This document shows, piece after piece, positions 44,301 to 52,829 of a DNA stretch of 64,000 nucleotides (position 1 is its first letter; each line of letters begins with the position of its first letter). The translations under genes were made by a program, and so were the position numbers. The stretch lies in the NCBI GenBank assembly GCA_032622095.1, contig CP136065.1, forward strand, positions 60,507,094-60,571,093, given 5' to 3'. This DNA comes from Siphonodentalium dalli. Its lineage: Eukaryota; Mollusca; Scaphopoda; Gadilida; Siphonodentaliidae. Below the pieces are notes generated by a model. The model did not search any database. It worked only from the letters and a program-made list of their open reading frames with translations, and was not told the origin of the DNA.

Positions 44301-47300
44301 GATTATGCTTTCCATCACGTATATTATAGAATCTGATTATGCTATCCATCACTTATATTATAGAATCTGATTATGCTATCCATCACGTATATTATAGAAT
44401 CTGATTATGCTATCCATCACGTATATTATAGAATCTGATTATGCTATCCATCACGTATATTATAGAATCTGATTATGCTATCCATCACGTATATTATAGA
44501 ATCTGATTATGCTATCCATCACGTATATTATAGAATCTGATTATGCCATCCATCACGTATATTATAGAATCTGATTATGCTATCCATCACGTATATTATA
44601 TAATCTGATTATGCTATCCATCACGTATATTATAGAATCTGATTATGCTATCCATCACGTATATTATAGAATCTGATTATGCTATCCATCACGTATATTA
44701 TAGAATCTGATTATGCTATCCATCACGTATATTATATAATCTGATTATGCTATCCATCACGTATATTATAGAATCTGATTATGCTATCCATCACGTATAT
44801 TATAGAATCTGATTATGCTATCCATCACGTATATTCATATCGTTTTTGAATTACGATTACGGAGTTTATAGAAACTGAATATGCCATCCACAACGTGGTC
44901 ATAACGTTTTTGTCGGTTTTTAAGGGTTCGTCCGGTTTTATTTTGTCACTGCTTCATCGCTGCTTGTTTATAGGGACAATGACATTTACATTGCCTCTAA
45001 CCAATATGGTAAATAGTGTTTCGTCTGATAAAAATAGCACACATAAATCATATAATGATGTGTATTGTATTAAGTTGGGACTTCTTTTGGGATGTGTATT
45101 CATGTATGAATGATTATATTTACTATAGAGATATATATGTATGTATGGTTAACATTTCTGCACATAGGACATATAAGTCACTTTTCACAATGAAAATAAC
45201 ATAATACATAAAATAATGTATAATTGCGTTTTTGGAAAGTGTTGATATAAAATGGGCGAGCTGTAAAGAAAGTGGAGTTATGCTATGTTTCATTATATCA
45301 CTTTCTGACTGTGGGGTATCTCACCAGACTGTAAAGACAGAGAAGACTGGGACTCTGAAGACTACAATAGTCAGTACGTTGTTATAACGTAATAAAGTTT
45401 TCTAAATTTTAATTTTAATTGAAATTTTCCCTAGTAACCCAATTTAAATAAATCTGAACCCCAGTACACAGGGACCCTCCATACCAAATATAAGCTTAAT
45501 AGAGCCAATGGTTATTGAGAAGAAGTTGTTCTAAGAATTACAATGGAGGGACAGAGTTATGGCACTGGCTTCGCAACTATTTGGTGATCTCATTTTAACA
45601 AATCTGAATATGAGTCACACAGCGAACACCCACGCCAAATATGAACCATTCGGTTTTATGGGTCCGAAGCAGGTGTATAAACAATTTTTGATGGATGGAT
45701 GGACGATGAGTGATGACTATACCCGGTAGCTCCACCAGAGACTTTGCCTCAAGTGAGCTTAAAACTATAACCAGTACCAAACTTGAATTCAACAACTCAA
45801 ATAGTTTGTCTTATGGAGGGGGTTAATGTTTTTGGAGTGAGTGGCTGATTCTTAAACTTATAAAGCTGTCTCCTTTAGAAACAGCCTCAATCAACAAAGG
45901 GTGGTACACACACAACTACAGAACCATTCATAGGATAGAAATTAATTCACTGGAAGGAAGTGTTAAAACTGTATAAATGACCTATTTCGACAGACCCACC
46001 ATTTGAACAAATTCCTTTACCTGTAACCAGTAATGGTTCATATGAGTAGAGACTGAAGGCTCCTGGGAATACATTTGACATTCAATTTCAAAATTAATTA
46101 CCAAAACAAAACCTCTCTGGTCTGGCTAGAGAGAGTTGTCTGCTTGTTGGTACTGCGCTGTCAGATTTGACATGTGGATAATTATCTACTGAGCAGGCTG
46201 GTCTTACTGACTTTCATTGTAAGAGATAGCATTCTAGCACATGCACAGGATGTATTGTATTGTGGCTGTGAAAAAATTTAAAAACAAGTGTTTGATAACA
46301 GGTTGCTAGAACCACCAATGGGCAAGGGTGATGGGCTTCTTTATATATTTGTGTCTTTAATAATTAACTAAAAAAATAAATTATTATTGATATAATTTTT
46401 TTTTAAATTTAAAATGTAAATTTTTGTTTTTTAAATGAACAAGGAGTTCAATCTAATTTTTTTTAGTTATGTCCCTGGCTCCGCCCACATTTGTCCCAGT
46501 GACCTCATTTGAACAAATCTGAACCCCAGTCACCCAAGGACCATTCATACCAAACATGAACCCATTCGGCCCAATGCAATTTGAGAAGAAGTCATTTTAA
46601 GAATTAATATTGTGGGAAAGAGTTATGGTCCTAGCTTCGCAACTATTTGACCTGGTGACTTCATTTGAACAAATCTGAATGTGAGTCAATTAGGAAACAT
46701 CCACATCAAATATGAACCCTTTCGGTCCTATGGATATGGAGAAGATGACGTTCAAAGAATTGTTGACGGACGGATGGACGGACGGACGAGAAGTGATGGC
46801 TATAGCTCCACCGGAGACTTCGTCTCAGGTGAGCTAAAAGGACCCAACAAGTACATCAAAATAATACACTGAAGCGCTGACTATTATTTCCAGGAACTAA
46901 CTTTAAACACCCTTCGTCAAGATATACCTTTGATTCTAGGGATTTAAACATTGGGCTGAGTGATGCCTCAAATTATCGTCACAATTTGTGTTTAGTGTGA
47001 AACAATAAGAGCGTTACTTCTTAGTATGATCATGACAAGCTGTGAAAAAAAGAGCGTTTGCCTCACTCATTTACGGAAACGGGGAATTATCTTTGAGTTA
47101 TGAATTTAGTATTACAGAGTATGTATAAAGTCAATTTCGCACGAAGTCTATTTATCGACCGACATTTTTTTACAAATGCATATCCTCCTTCAAAATTACG
47201 TATACTCACAATTGTGAGGTTCAAATGAGTCATGTCTGTTTAAATGAGGTAACTGGATAAATAATACACATGTTAGCTTATATATACATATTGCTCGTAT

Positions 47301-49910
47301 ATAGGGCACATACTCTGTATAATATGAACTGTAAAAACAAATAATACATCGGATCAAGCTTTTTTTATTATCGAATTTCCGCATAATTCGGAACAGTGAG
47401 CCAAACGCTCTTTATTTTACAACATCAAGTATTGGACGCTCTGTATGTTCGCATGTTGCATGTACATTTCAATGGGAAGTAATGTGTTGGCGTAAACATT
47501 TTATGAATGCGAACAGAGCGCAAGTCCCTTGATTAAATAAAGATGTCGCTTTTATATGGGACACGGAGTATATTTAAAATAAGAGTCACTTTATTTTCCG
47601 GTTTTGGTTTTCTTTCTAAGACGAAAATCTAAGCCTTCTGCGGACAGGGGGTAAATATACAATGACTGGCCCACCGCAGACGGTCTATATCGGCGTTGAA
47701 CTATATATTCCCCATATACAGTGAAAGAGCTTGCAAATATAACTTTAATTATTTCCGCTTTAGGATTGTGTGATTTTAATTATTAATATTGAAAAATATA
47801 GTAATACAATCATGCTGTATTTTATATAACATCGCTTTGTTGAAGATACTTGGAGAAAAACGAACGAAGCGATTACTTCTTTGCTCAGAAGAGAGCTAGA
47901 GGTTACAAGCAACTAATTATATAGAGTTACGCTTCTTGAATTTGTGTAGGGAAACTCGAGTCAGCATAAAAAAAAATTCTGGCTGCTTATTGGTTGATTA
48001 TCATTGAGGGAAATATCCCTAATCGGGAACAGAAAATCATAGCCTACGTAAATATGGCGATCGTGTATGTTTAGATGTCCAGGAAGAATCTGGTGGTGTC
48101 CAGAAGTTACGGAAGGGGTCTGGGTATTTTTATGCTGATTTTTGTGCAGTAAATGGTAGTTGTGGAAATGCAAGATTATCGTTTGAAAAAAATACCGAAA
48201 AGGGCATGTTTGTTGTCACATACTGGTGCAGCGGATGACGTTCGAACAGGGGGGGGGGGGTGAAAAAAAAAATTCCGGCACGTATGCCGGGGTGGGTGGG
48301 TGGTCAAAGCCACCAACAAGCAATTTTTTCCGCAACTAAAAAACAAATTCCTGCTTGTTTTTTAGTGTTTTGGCAATGAGTTGGGCTTCAAAACCACTTT
48401 GAATGAGAGAAATAATGTAATTCTAACTGGTAAACTGACTGCAGGCAGTTATCGTGTTGTATTTTGTTGCAAATTTTGAAATCCAAGATGGCCGCTGGCG
48501 GCCAGTTTTTTTTGGCCGAATGACTTCAAAATGACTCATTCCTATTTACATGTCCATGTTAACATCCATGATAAATAGTATGCACAGAAGTTCATATACA
48601 GCTGTTTACAGTGAATTTCCCCCCGCAAATCTCTGTTTTAGTGTTAAAAGGGGGGGGGGGTGGGTGTCAAAAAATGGTCGGAAAAAACTGCCGAAAACGG
48701 AAAAATATTTGGCGGTGGGGGTGGGTGGGTACAAAAAATGATCGAAAGGGAAAAAATGCCATATGTGCCTGAATTTGTTTTCCGACCCCCCCCCCCCTGG
48801 TTCGAAGGGAAAATTGACCACTTGAAGTTCAAATAGGCTTAACGCATGGCCGGCGGGACTTTTAGTTAACACTGTCGGCTATGGAAAATAATTAGTTGTT
48901 TGTAACCTGTAGGCAGAAAATTCACATTTTCAAATATCGTTCAGGGCAGCGAATTTAGAAACACTGATAAACAAAGTCTGTCTTGTTTTGTTGAGCTATT
49001 GTATTTTTACGCCCTACCGACTCATTTTCAGATTATGCGAGACGTAAATGGGGTAGTTGTGGAAATGCAAGATTATAGTTTGAAAAAAATACCGAAAAGG
49101 GCGCGTTTGTTGTCACATACTGGTGCAGCGGATGACGTTCTAATGGAAAATTGACCACTTGAAGTTCAAATAGGCTTAACCCATGGCCGTCGGGACTTTT
49201 AGTTAACACTGTCGCCAATGGAAAATAATTAGTTGTTTGTAACCTAGATATATCTACTAGTCAGGGGAGATAATAACAGTTATCGGCGATAACTGTGCTA
49301 GTCGCAAATTTGTCCATTACCGCTTCATGTAGAACACATAATTTATGTTCTCATATGTTCCAATATACGATTCCGTAATCGGATGCGAAAGAAATAAACT
49401 ATTCGAGAACATTGGTGTTCTAGCCATGCGCCCAATCAATGAAACGAATGAACAGCGGAAATGTTGATTATATGCAGGATCCCTGATTTGAAGTTAAGTT
49501 ACAACAACAATGTATTCGGCTTATATGTACCAAAAAAAGTCATTTGCGTTGCCAAATTACTCATGTAATATTTGTAAGTGATTAGAACATTATATACCAG
49601 TATCTAACTAAGTATTCTTATCCAGATAGAACTTCTCATCTTAACATATATATGATAGATTCTGGATAAAACGACAACCAACTTCGCTATCACCACGTGT
49701 CGTGACTGTCGTCTGTTTGTGTATGCTGAGTGCATGTATGTGACCATTGTAACCGAGAATGTTTGTGCGATCGGTGTGCCGTACATTGTTGATTGAACTC
49801 TTTGTTAAATCTACCGACGCAGTCTAGTAAACTTACCAGATATAAGTTACAATAAGAACTATTATGCAAAGAAGCCAATTTGGAATCCAGAAAAACCCGA
49901 GTACATCCAT
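32177..49910 (-). CDS. Cytochrome P450, CYP3-clan-like, exons 1-7 of a partial gene
   Basis: Haem-thiolate monooxygenase, anchored in the ER by an N-terminal helix, that would oxidise lipophilic substrates. Seven exons on the minus strand join in phase with no stop: 49,837-49,910; 41,067-41,163; 39,633-39,685; 38,700-38,796; 34,147-34,266; 32,771-32,859; 32,177-32,319. They encode about 224 residues, the N-terminal 45 percent of a typical 500-residue P450. Visible landmarks in order: hydrophobic anchor, proline hinge GPKPLPVFGN, NKYGRVYG, IGDPDMLRDILVKEFNNF, QWKHIR with PTFSSGKIKQ (helix C), and DVIASVAFGI. This order is characteristic of the CYP3A/CYP30-type clan. The I-helix A/G-G-x-D/E-T-T, ExxR and F-x-x-G-x-R-x-C motifs are not found in the remaining 32 kb to the left, most of which is minisatellite. 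The gene is therefore either continued outside the window or truncated. The exons themselves look intact. Confidence 0.93.
32771..32859 (-). CDS. P450 exon 6
   Basis: Acceptor ACTTCCAG and donor GTATGT, 29 codons plus two bases. It encodes MIPLINMAADRF and then SKKVENGEDIEIK. This corresponds to the helix-D region that follows the helix-C exon in CYP3-type proteins. GA plus T from exon 7 makes the joining Asp codon. Confidence 0.92.
33095..33535 (+). repeat. Degenerate tandem repeat, about 8 copies of about 50-60 bp (intron 5)
   Basis: The phrases CCCGGTGATGACCGA, TTTCAGCACGCAGAC and AGTTTACGGACAC recur in order. Some copies are interrupted by ACATGTACATGTA-type inserts. Copies are diverged, so this is an old array. 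It lies in P450 intron 5. The remainder of that intron (33,536-34,146) shows nothing. Confidence 0.75.
34147..34266 (-). CDS. P450 exon 5: helix C, W-x3-R
   Basis: A 120-bp exon (exactly 40 codons) with acceptor TATTATAG and donor GTTAGT. It includes FDQWKHIR and TPTFSSGKIKQ. The Trp and Arg of W-x3-R normally contact a haem propionate, and both are present. A forward ORF at 34,015-34,272 is only the antisense of this exon. Confidence 0.94.
35490..35750 (-). pseudogene. Non-LTR retrotransposon reverse-transcriptase relic
   Basis: On the minus strand, ELYELETSQYSMCLNSISCA leads into FQADDMTLLS, where QADD at 35,671-35,682 stands for the catalytic F/Y-ADD. In another frame this is followed by YNPDKCKVVIFNE, the N-P-x-K-x-x-V-x-x-F segment after the RT palm. 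At least one frameshift separates them. The order and spacing are those of LINE reverse transcriptases. It is dead and sits in P450 intron 4. Confidence 0.8.
35965..36505 (+). mobile_element. Pearl-like element: three core monomers, ACGG tract, terminal hairpin
   Basis: Three diverged monomers start at CTCTGGCATGCATTG (35,977), CTCTGGTATGCATTG (36,130) and CTCTGGTAGGCATTG (36,309), spacing 153 and 179 bp. A GCACGGACG microsatellite follows at 36,440-36,458, then a hairpin at 36,474-36,503 (TATACCCGCCG against CGGGGGGTATA). This is the layout of bivalve pearl elements. It has no coding capacity. Confidence 0.7.
36955..37095. repeat. G-rich and GGAAAAAAATATTTTT-containing stretch
   Basis: Two copies of a GGAAAAAAATATTTTT motif lie about 50 bp apart, between a G-run at the left and CCCCCTCCT at the right. 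The composition resembles the inner part of the MITE at 48,247-48,799, so it may be a relic of a similar element. Weak call. Confidence 0.3.
38074..38668 (+). pseudogene. LINE (Jockey/CR1-type) reverse-transcriptase C-terminal relic
   Basis: Forward frame from 38,074 reads LVRPRLEYSQPAWKPYL, then QLEKVQRRATKLVP and LPYEDRLEKL. This is the conserved block after the RT domain in many non-LTR retrotransposons. Near 38,340 a frameshift separates it from RGHNFKLF, SQRVVEPWNQL and LNHFKNRLDDYW, the usual C terminus. The frame ends at a TAA at 38,666-38,668. Upstream of 38,074 the frame has stops, so the copy is 5' truncated. It lies in P450 intron 4, in the opposite orientation to the gene, ending 31 bp before exon 4. 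Confidence 0.88.
38700..38796 (-). CDS. P450 exon 4: IGDPDM...LVKEF segment
   Basis: Acceptor TATTTCAG and donor GTAAGT. One base plus 32 codons encode TYLGKDAYLNIGDPDMLRDI followed by LVKEFNNFGMRV. DP-x-x-x-x-x-ILVKEF-x-x-F is typical of the CYP3 clan. Confidence 0.94.
38801..39632. other. P450 intron 3, nothing recognised
   Basis: AT-rich sequence without a supported ORF or repeat. It is bounded by the exon 3 donor and exon 4 acceptor on the minus strand. Confidence 0.6.
39633..39685 (-). CDS. P450 exon 3: NKYGRVYG segment
   Basis: A 53-bp exon with acceptor ACTGCAG and donor GTGAGT. It encodes 17 residues plus two bases: GIVKAQRYWYNKYGRVY and a split Gly. This is the helix-A KYG-x-x-x-G region. 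Phase 0 to phase 2 matches both neighbours. It is too short to show as an ORF. Confidence 0.92.
40713..40929. repeat. Two diverged palindromes plus a small hairpin (intron 2)
   Basis: Arms CAGTGCATTCTCTTATA and TATAAGAGACTGCACTG enclose 40,713-40,794. Arms CCGATGCATTCCCTTATATA and TATGTAAGAGAATGCATTGG enclose 40,821-40,887. An adjacent hairpin has perfect 11-bp arms ACAGGATTTTC (40,889-40,899) and GAAAATCCTGT (40,919-40,929). The palindromes are diverged relatives of the pair inside the piggyBac-like element at 59,955-60,410, but no terminal repeats or TTAA pair are evident here. Confidence 0.7.
41067..41163 (-). CDS. P450 exon 2: proline-rich hinge
   Basis: Acceptor CATGCAG, one base completing the split codon, then 32 codons and donor GTAACG. 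It encodes YMSKDHGKW and then GIKGPKPLPVFGNM, the GxPGPxPxPxxGN hinge that follows the anchor in nearly all microsomal P450s. Intron 1 (41,164-49,836) is 8.7 kb. Confidence 0.93.
41593..43603 (-). mobile_element. LINE derivative of 2.0 kb with 14-bp target-site duplication
   Basis: Flanked by the perfect direct repeat AATCAGCAGCATAA at 41,579-41,592 and 43,604-43,617. On the minus strand it starts with a GC-rich leader, carries a decayed ORF1, and ends in AAAACGACGTTAAACCCC followed by a short ATCA-type tail, as in many invertebrate non-LTR elements. There is no reverse-transcriptase ORF between ORF1 and the 3' end. It is therefore an internally deleted copy that was mobilised in trans, or it lost ORF2 later. 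Confidence 0.85.
42030..43100 (-). pseudogene. LINE ORF1 (gag-like, zinc-knuckle) relic
   Basis: Nucleic-acid-binding ORF1 of a Jockey/CR1-type retrotransposon, broken by frameshifts and stops. On the minus strand: FPQYLVLGFDPN near the start, then GQLKYVKPIRTGP and EILAELAPHGVIEVRIF. After a frame change near 42,648 comes PNPSRCFKCQGYGH with further Cys/His knuckles (CSNCQGSHAAMDRSCP), then EKHLSYMDAKKLVG. The PNP-x-RCF-x-CQ-x-x-GH motif and the later HLSY-x-x-A are standard for this family. The C-terminal tail (TFAPKPTKEVDP) runs to about 42,040 after another frame change. The second knuckle has lost a Cys. Confidence 0.88.
44212..44836 (+). repeat. 34-bp minisatellite, about 18 copies (intron 1)
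   Basis: Near-identical units containing ATAGAATCTGATTATGC then TATCCATCACGTATATT. Single-base variants (TATAAT for TAGAAT, TTTCC, TGCCATCC, ACTTAT) mark individual units. A diverged half-unit follows at 44,865-44,900. It lies in P450 intron 1. Confidence 0.95.
45415..45766 (+). mobile_element. Pearl-like element, copy 1
   Basis: Two core monomers, each with a phrase near AAATCTGAA (45,447 and 45,600, about 154 bp apart), then TGGATGGATGGACGATGAG and a degenerate terminal hairpin (TAGCTCCACCAGAGAC against GCCTCAAGTGAGCTTA). It is an older relative of the copies at 46,385 and 56,640. Confidence 0.75.
46385..46845 (+). mobile_element. Pearl-like element, copy 2 with intact hairpin
   Basis: Two monomers about 159 bp apart (CATTTGAACAAATCTGAA at about 46,505 and 46,662), an ACGG-type tract at 46,764-46,790, and a 3' hairpin at 46,803-46,836. 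The hairpin arms are TAGCTCCACCGGAGAC and GTCTCAGGTGAGCTA around TTC. It is preceded by AACAAGGAGTTCAATCTAA, shared with the copy at 56,710. Confidence 0.8.
46846..47400. other. P450 intron 1 segment, nothing recognised
   Basis: AT-rich unique sequence with only short spurious ORFs. Confidence 0.5.
47408..47552. repeat. Imperfect inverted repeat, arms about 48 bp
   Basis: The left arm (CTCTTTATTTTACAACATCA ... CGCTCTGTATGTTCGCAT, 47,409-47,455) is complementary with small gaps to the right arm (ATGCGAACAGAGCGC ... TTAAATAAAGAT, 47,506-47,550). It may be the remains of a small foldback transposon. Confidence 0.6.
47900..48908 (+). mobile_element. MITE family H, plus-strand copy with TIRs, hosting another MITE
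   Basis: Terminal inverted repeats of 21 bp match at 20 positions: AGGTTACAAGCAACTAATTA begins at 47,900 and its complement with one change ends at 48,908. Without the insert at 48,247-48,799 the element is about 450 bp. No coding capacity and no clear target duplication. Confidence 0.85.
48247..48799. mobile_element. 553-bp CAGGG...CCCTG MITE (hAT-like) nested in family H
   Basis: The ends CAGGGGGGGGGG and CCCCCCCCCCTG continue inward as inverted repeats of about 42 bp with some mismatches (AAAAAATTCCGGCAC against GTGCCTGAATTTGTTTT). GTTCGAA occurs directly on both sides (48,240-48,246 and 48,800-48,806). The second copy of the host at 49,131-49,155 lacks the insert. CAGGG ends suggest the hAT superfamily, but a 7-bp duplication is one base short of the usual eight. 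No transposase. Confidence 0.8.
49040..49245 (+). mobile_element. MITE family H, 5'-truncated tandem copy
   Basis: Repeats 48,152-48,240 and 48,806-48,908 without the inserted element, ending in the same terminal repeat (TTAGTTGTTTGTAACCT). It follows the first copy after about 130 bp. Confidence 0.85.
49259..49350 (+). repeat. Interspersed repeat shared with 41,275-41,360 (minus)
   Basis: AGTCAGGGGAGATAATAACA and the palindrome CAGTTATCGGCGATAACTG, with downstream AGAACACAT, are matched on the minus strand beside the other family-H copy. The family-H copies therefore share flanking sequence as well. Confidence 0.7.
49837..49910 (-). CDS. P450 exon 1: start codon and membrane anchor
   Basis: The ATG at 49,910-49,908 has A at -3 and G at +4. 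The exon encodes 24 residues plus two bases. It begins MDVLGFF and contains the hydrophobic run WLLCIIVLIV, followed by TYI. The donor is GTAAGT at 49,836. The split codon (TG with G from exon 2) makes Trp. A short hydrophobic N terminus just before a charged stretch is the usual ER anchor of microsomal P450s. On the minus strand a TATA-like GATATATGG lies at 49,974-49,966, but that is too close to the ATG to call a promoter. Confidence 0.85.
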
Positions 49911-50880
49911 GGTAATGTTGGCGTGGTGTTGAATGCAGATATGATGAAACTCAATGACACTCAGGCCATATATCAAGTCAAATCTTTAACATAATGAGTA
50001 AGATCTAAAAATAGCCGATTAGCGCTGACGTTGTGATATCTGTAATGTATGTACACGTCCTATTATTTGCACAGAACAAGTCACTCATGGTTGCACAGTG
50101 ATCGTGGATAATCGTTTTCTCTATTTTAAAGGGGCGTTCGCAGTTGAAAGATGTGAACAATCACAAAAGTCTGCAAATTGATCATCTCTAAGAAGACATT
50201 GGGAAACTATATCAAATTTGTTCTCATATTGATTTCCCATGACGAAATTAACCATGTAATGGTTGTGTATAAATTACTGCTATAACGATTTGCCGTTAAT
50301 GTGTTATTGATCGCGCAAATGGAATTCCAATATTTAAGTCTAAATACAATGTTTTTCAGAAATATTTTTAATGCATTGACATTGTTCATTGTTTAACCCG
50401 CGTTTACGTTTTTATTGCACTCGGGGCCTTTTTTATTGGACTAACTGGAATGTTATCGCTATCAATATAGCTGTGACAGTAATGTTTACATAAAAATTGG
50501 TTTGATATGCAAAATCTAGTTATTGAAAAATTATTGATAATGTTTTTAACGACAAAGTGGATATTGTAAAGAAGTTGATGACTTTTGACGCATGCTTTGA
50601 AAAAACACTTGCCAAAGTCACAGCCATTTTTCAGTATTCAATTGTTTGTCCGATGTCACATAAACGCTCTTTATTGCTACCATATCAGAAATAGAATCAC
50701 ACGGAACGCTCTTTTCTGTTCCATGTCGTGCAAATGGCTGTTTTTGTTTGGGACCCAAACACCTTGTTCATAGTTGTATTTTTCATCACTTTAATGCGTC
50801 TTTTTGGGTTACATAATGCGCGTAGCCTAAAAGATAGTTAAGATATTTATCGACCACATGATAAGTGTTAACAAGTAGGG
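49911..50880. other. Region upstream of the P450 start, nothing recognised
   Basis: This should contain the 5' UTR and promoter of the minus-strand P450, but no element can be named with confidence. Confidence 0.5.
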
Positions 50881-51112
50881 CGACGACGACGACGATGATG
50901 ATGATGATGAAGCTTATGATGATGCCGATGATGATGGAACGCTAATGATGATTATGTCGATGATGCTGATCGATGATGATGTTCCAATGATAATGACGAC
51001 GATGGTGATGACGATGATGACAACAACAACTATTTCGATAACGACGACGAGTACGACGATGATAATGATGATGATGTTGATGAAGATGAAGATAGAGGTG
51101 ACGATGAAGACG
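50881..51112 (+). repeat. Imperfect GAT/GAC/ACA triplet tract
   Basis: A 230-bp run of mostly GAT, GAC, ATG and GAA triplets, with an ACAACAACAACTA interruption. It has the same flavour as the array flank at 30,841-31,085 but no 54-bp periodicity. Confidence 0.85.
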
Positions 51113-51491
51113 TCTGGGAGTTCACTGTATATTTTGTATATAAATACTTTTCGTTATTCTGTCCATCTTATGTATATAATTTCGTTTTCTCAATATCCAT
51201 TCATGTTATTTAATTGGATCAGAGAATAAAGCAATTCCGGAAAAATTCAAAAGCTAATAATATTATTTGTATTTTGGAGCGCAAACCACCATGTGGCTTT
51301 AAAGTGCCGTATACTAGCTATTCAAGATCAAGACTCATTACGCTCGTATAGCTCATCAAAACAGGTAGATGAATATATGAATATGGATGCATGCTGTTTC
51401 CCATGAACAGACTTACAGAAGTGACCGAAATGTATTGCCATAACTCACTGCACATCTCATTACTCATTCACCATATTAGGAAACAATAACA

Positions 51492-51530
51492 ATGCTTGGT
51501 TTATTGTGGTTGATAATCGTAGCCGTAAAG
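51492..51530 (+). CDS. Possible first exon encoding a short hydrophobic leader
   Basis: ATG followed by LGLLWLIIVAVK and then a good donor GTACGT. This would suit a signal peptide or anchor exon of a forward-strand gene, but no second exon was found. Chance is quite possible. Confidence 0.2.
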
Positions 51531-51983
51531 GTACGTTCATACACTCGCACTTTTACCAGGCATTCGTTTACATGCATATATGTTTAGAAAGCAAAAATGT
51601 GACAGAAACCGAATGTACAAACGCTTATAAATGCATCTGTACCATAGCTAACTACATGGGAAGGAACAACTATATAGTTGCACTAGTAGCGATGATATCG
51701 AAATTTTCCTTTCAATATACCATGCAATTATCTCGCAAAAAATAAATGATACAGGTAAATTAAGGCAATGTGTTAGTAGCACGGTCACATCTGGAACTAT
51801 CGAAATTTTACTACTCATGTCGTTACATTTGGTAAACATGCATCTTATATGCATGTTTCCGTTCATATTCTGGCACCATTGGGGTTTCTATGATAACATC
51901 CCGCAACAATGCTGTGCAAACTTGACAGTGTATGAACGTACCATAAGCCGTACATTATATAGATCCTATATCGACGTTGTTTT

Positions 51984-52445
51984 TATACCCCCCCCCCCGG
52001 CAACGAGTTGTGGGGGGGGGGGTATACTGGAATCAGCTTGTCCGTCCGTCTGTCTGTCTGTCCGTCCGTGGACACAATTTTGTCCGACCTTTTATTCCTA
52101 CATTTTATGGTCAATATTTTTGAAACTTGGCACAGACATTTAGTACCTTGGGAACCTGTGCACCTGCGATTATGACGTCTGTCCGAATGTTTTGTGTGGA
52201 GTTAGCCCCATTTTTCAACTTAGAAAATCTTCTCAAAATGCATAATTTTGTCCAAGCTTTTATTCCTATATTTTTCAGTCAATATATTTTAGGATTAGGA
52301 TTAAGGGTTAAGAGGTTCAAGATTAGTGTTAGGGCTTAGGGGATTTAGGGTTAACTGTTCACATAATTTCCGTGCCCAATATACAGTAATGGCTACTACA
52401 TTCGAATAACATGTTGAATACGGGGGGGGGGGTATACATCAGTCC
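51984..52445 (-). mobile_element. Pearl-like element in reverse orientation, with hairpin
   Basis: Starts with the hairpin 51,984-52,026 (TATACCCCCCC against GGGGGGTATA), then a TCCG/TCTG microsatellite (52,040-52,070), then two monomers beginning TTTTGTCCGACCTTTTATTC (52,079) and TTTTGTCCAAGCTTTTATTC (52,246), about 168 bp apart. It ends near a second GGGGGGGGGGTATAC. This is the mirror image of the 35,965 element. Confidence 0.7.
52289..52353 (+). repeat. Degenerate telomere-like TTAGGG tract
   Basis: TTAGGATTAGGATTAAGGG and further on TTAGGG, TTAGGGG and TTTAGGG repeats occur within about 65 bp. TTAGGG is the mollusc telomere repeat. The tract replaces part of the pearl-like core. Confidence 0.7.
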
Positions 52446-52829
52446 CATCTGGGACAGGACCATCTCTAGTTGTTTTTTGTTTTGTTTTGTTTTTGAATGC
52501 TTTAACCCTTTCAATACTAAATGGATTCTCCCATTCAGTAAAAAAAAACAGTGTACATCAGAATGGTTTGTAGGGATGTACATGTCATATAATATTCTTC
52601 AGGAGAGATTTTCACGAAAAAGTTAGCAGACGGCAGATAAGCCAAGTACAAAATAAATCATATTCATGGGAGGGAAATGTTCAGATAATAAGTTCAACAA
52701 AACGGCGTTGGACTTATTCTCTGAAAAATTTCTACGGCGTAACTACTCATCAATGATTCTTTGGTATAAACAGGATTAATTAATCAATATCACACATAAG
52801 CATGGAACAGGTGATGTGAAAATATATAC
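52446..52829. other. Nothing recognised
   Basis: Unique AT-rich sequence with small T- and A-runs. No supported gene. Confidence 0.5.

Noticed and set aside
44212-44836. CRISPR-like array
   Set aside because: The 34-bp units are directly contiguous with no unique spacers, and the DNA is eukaryotic.
48550-48872. ORFs rich in Gly/Pro/Phe near G- and C-runs
   Set aside because: They are translations of the nested MITE's homopolymer-rich ends.
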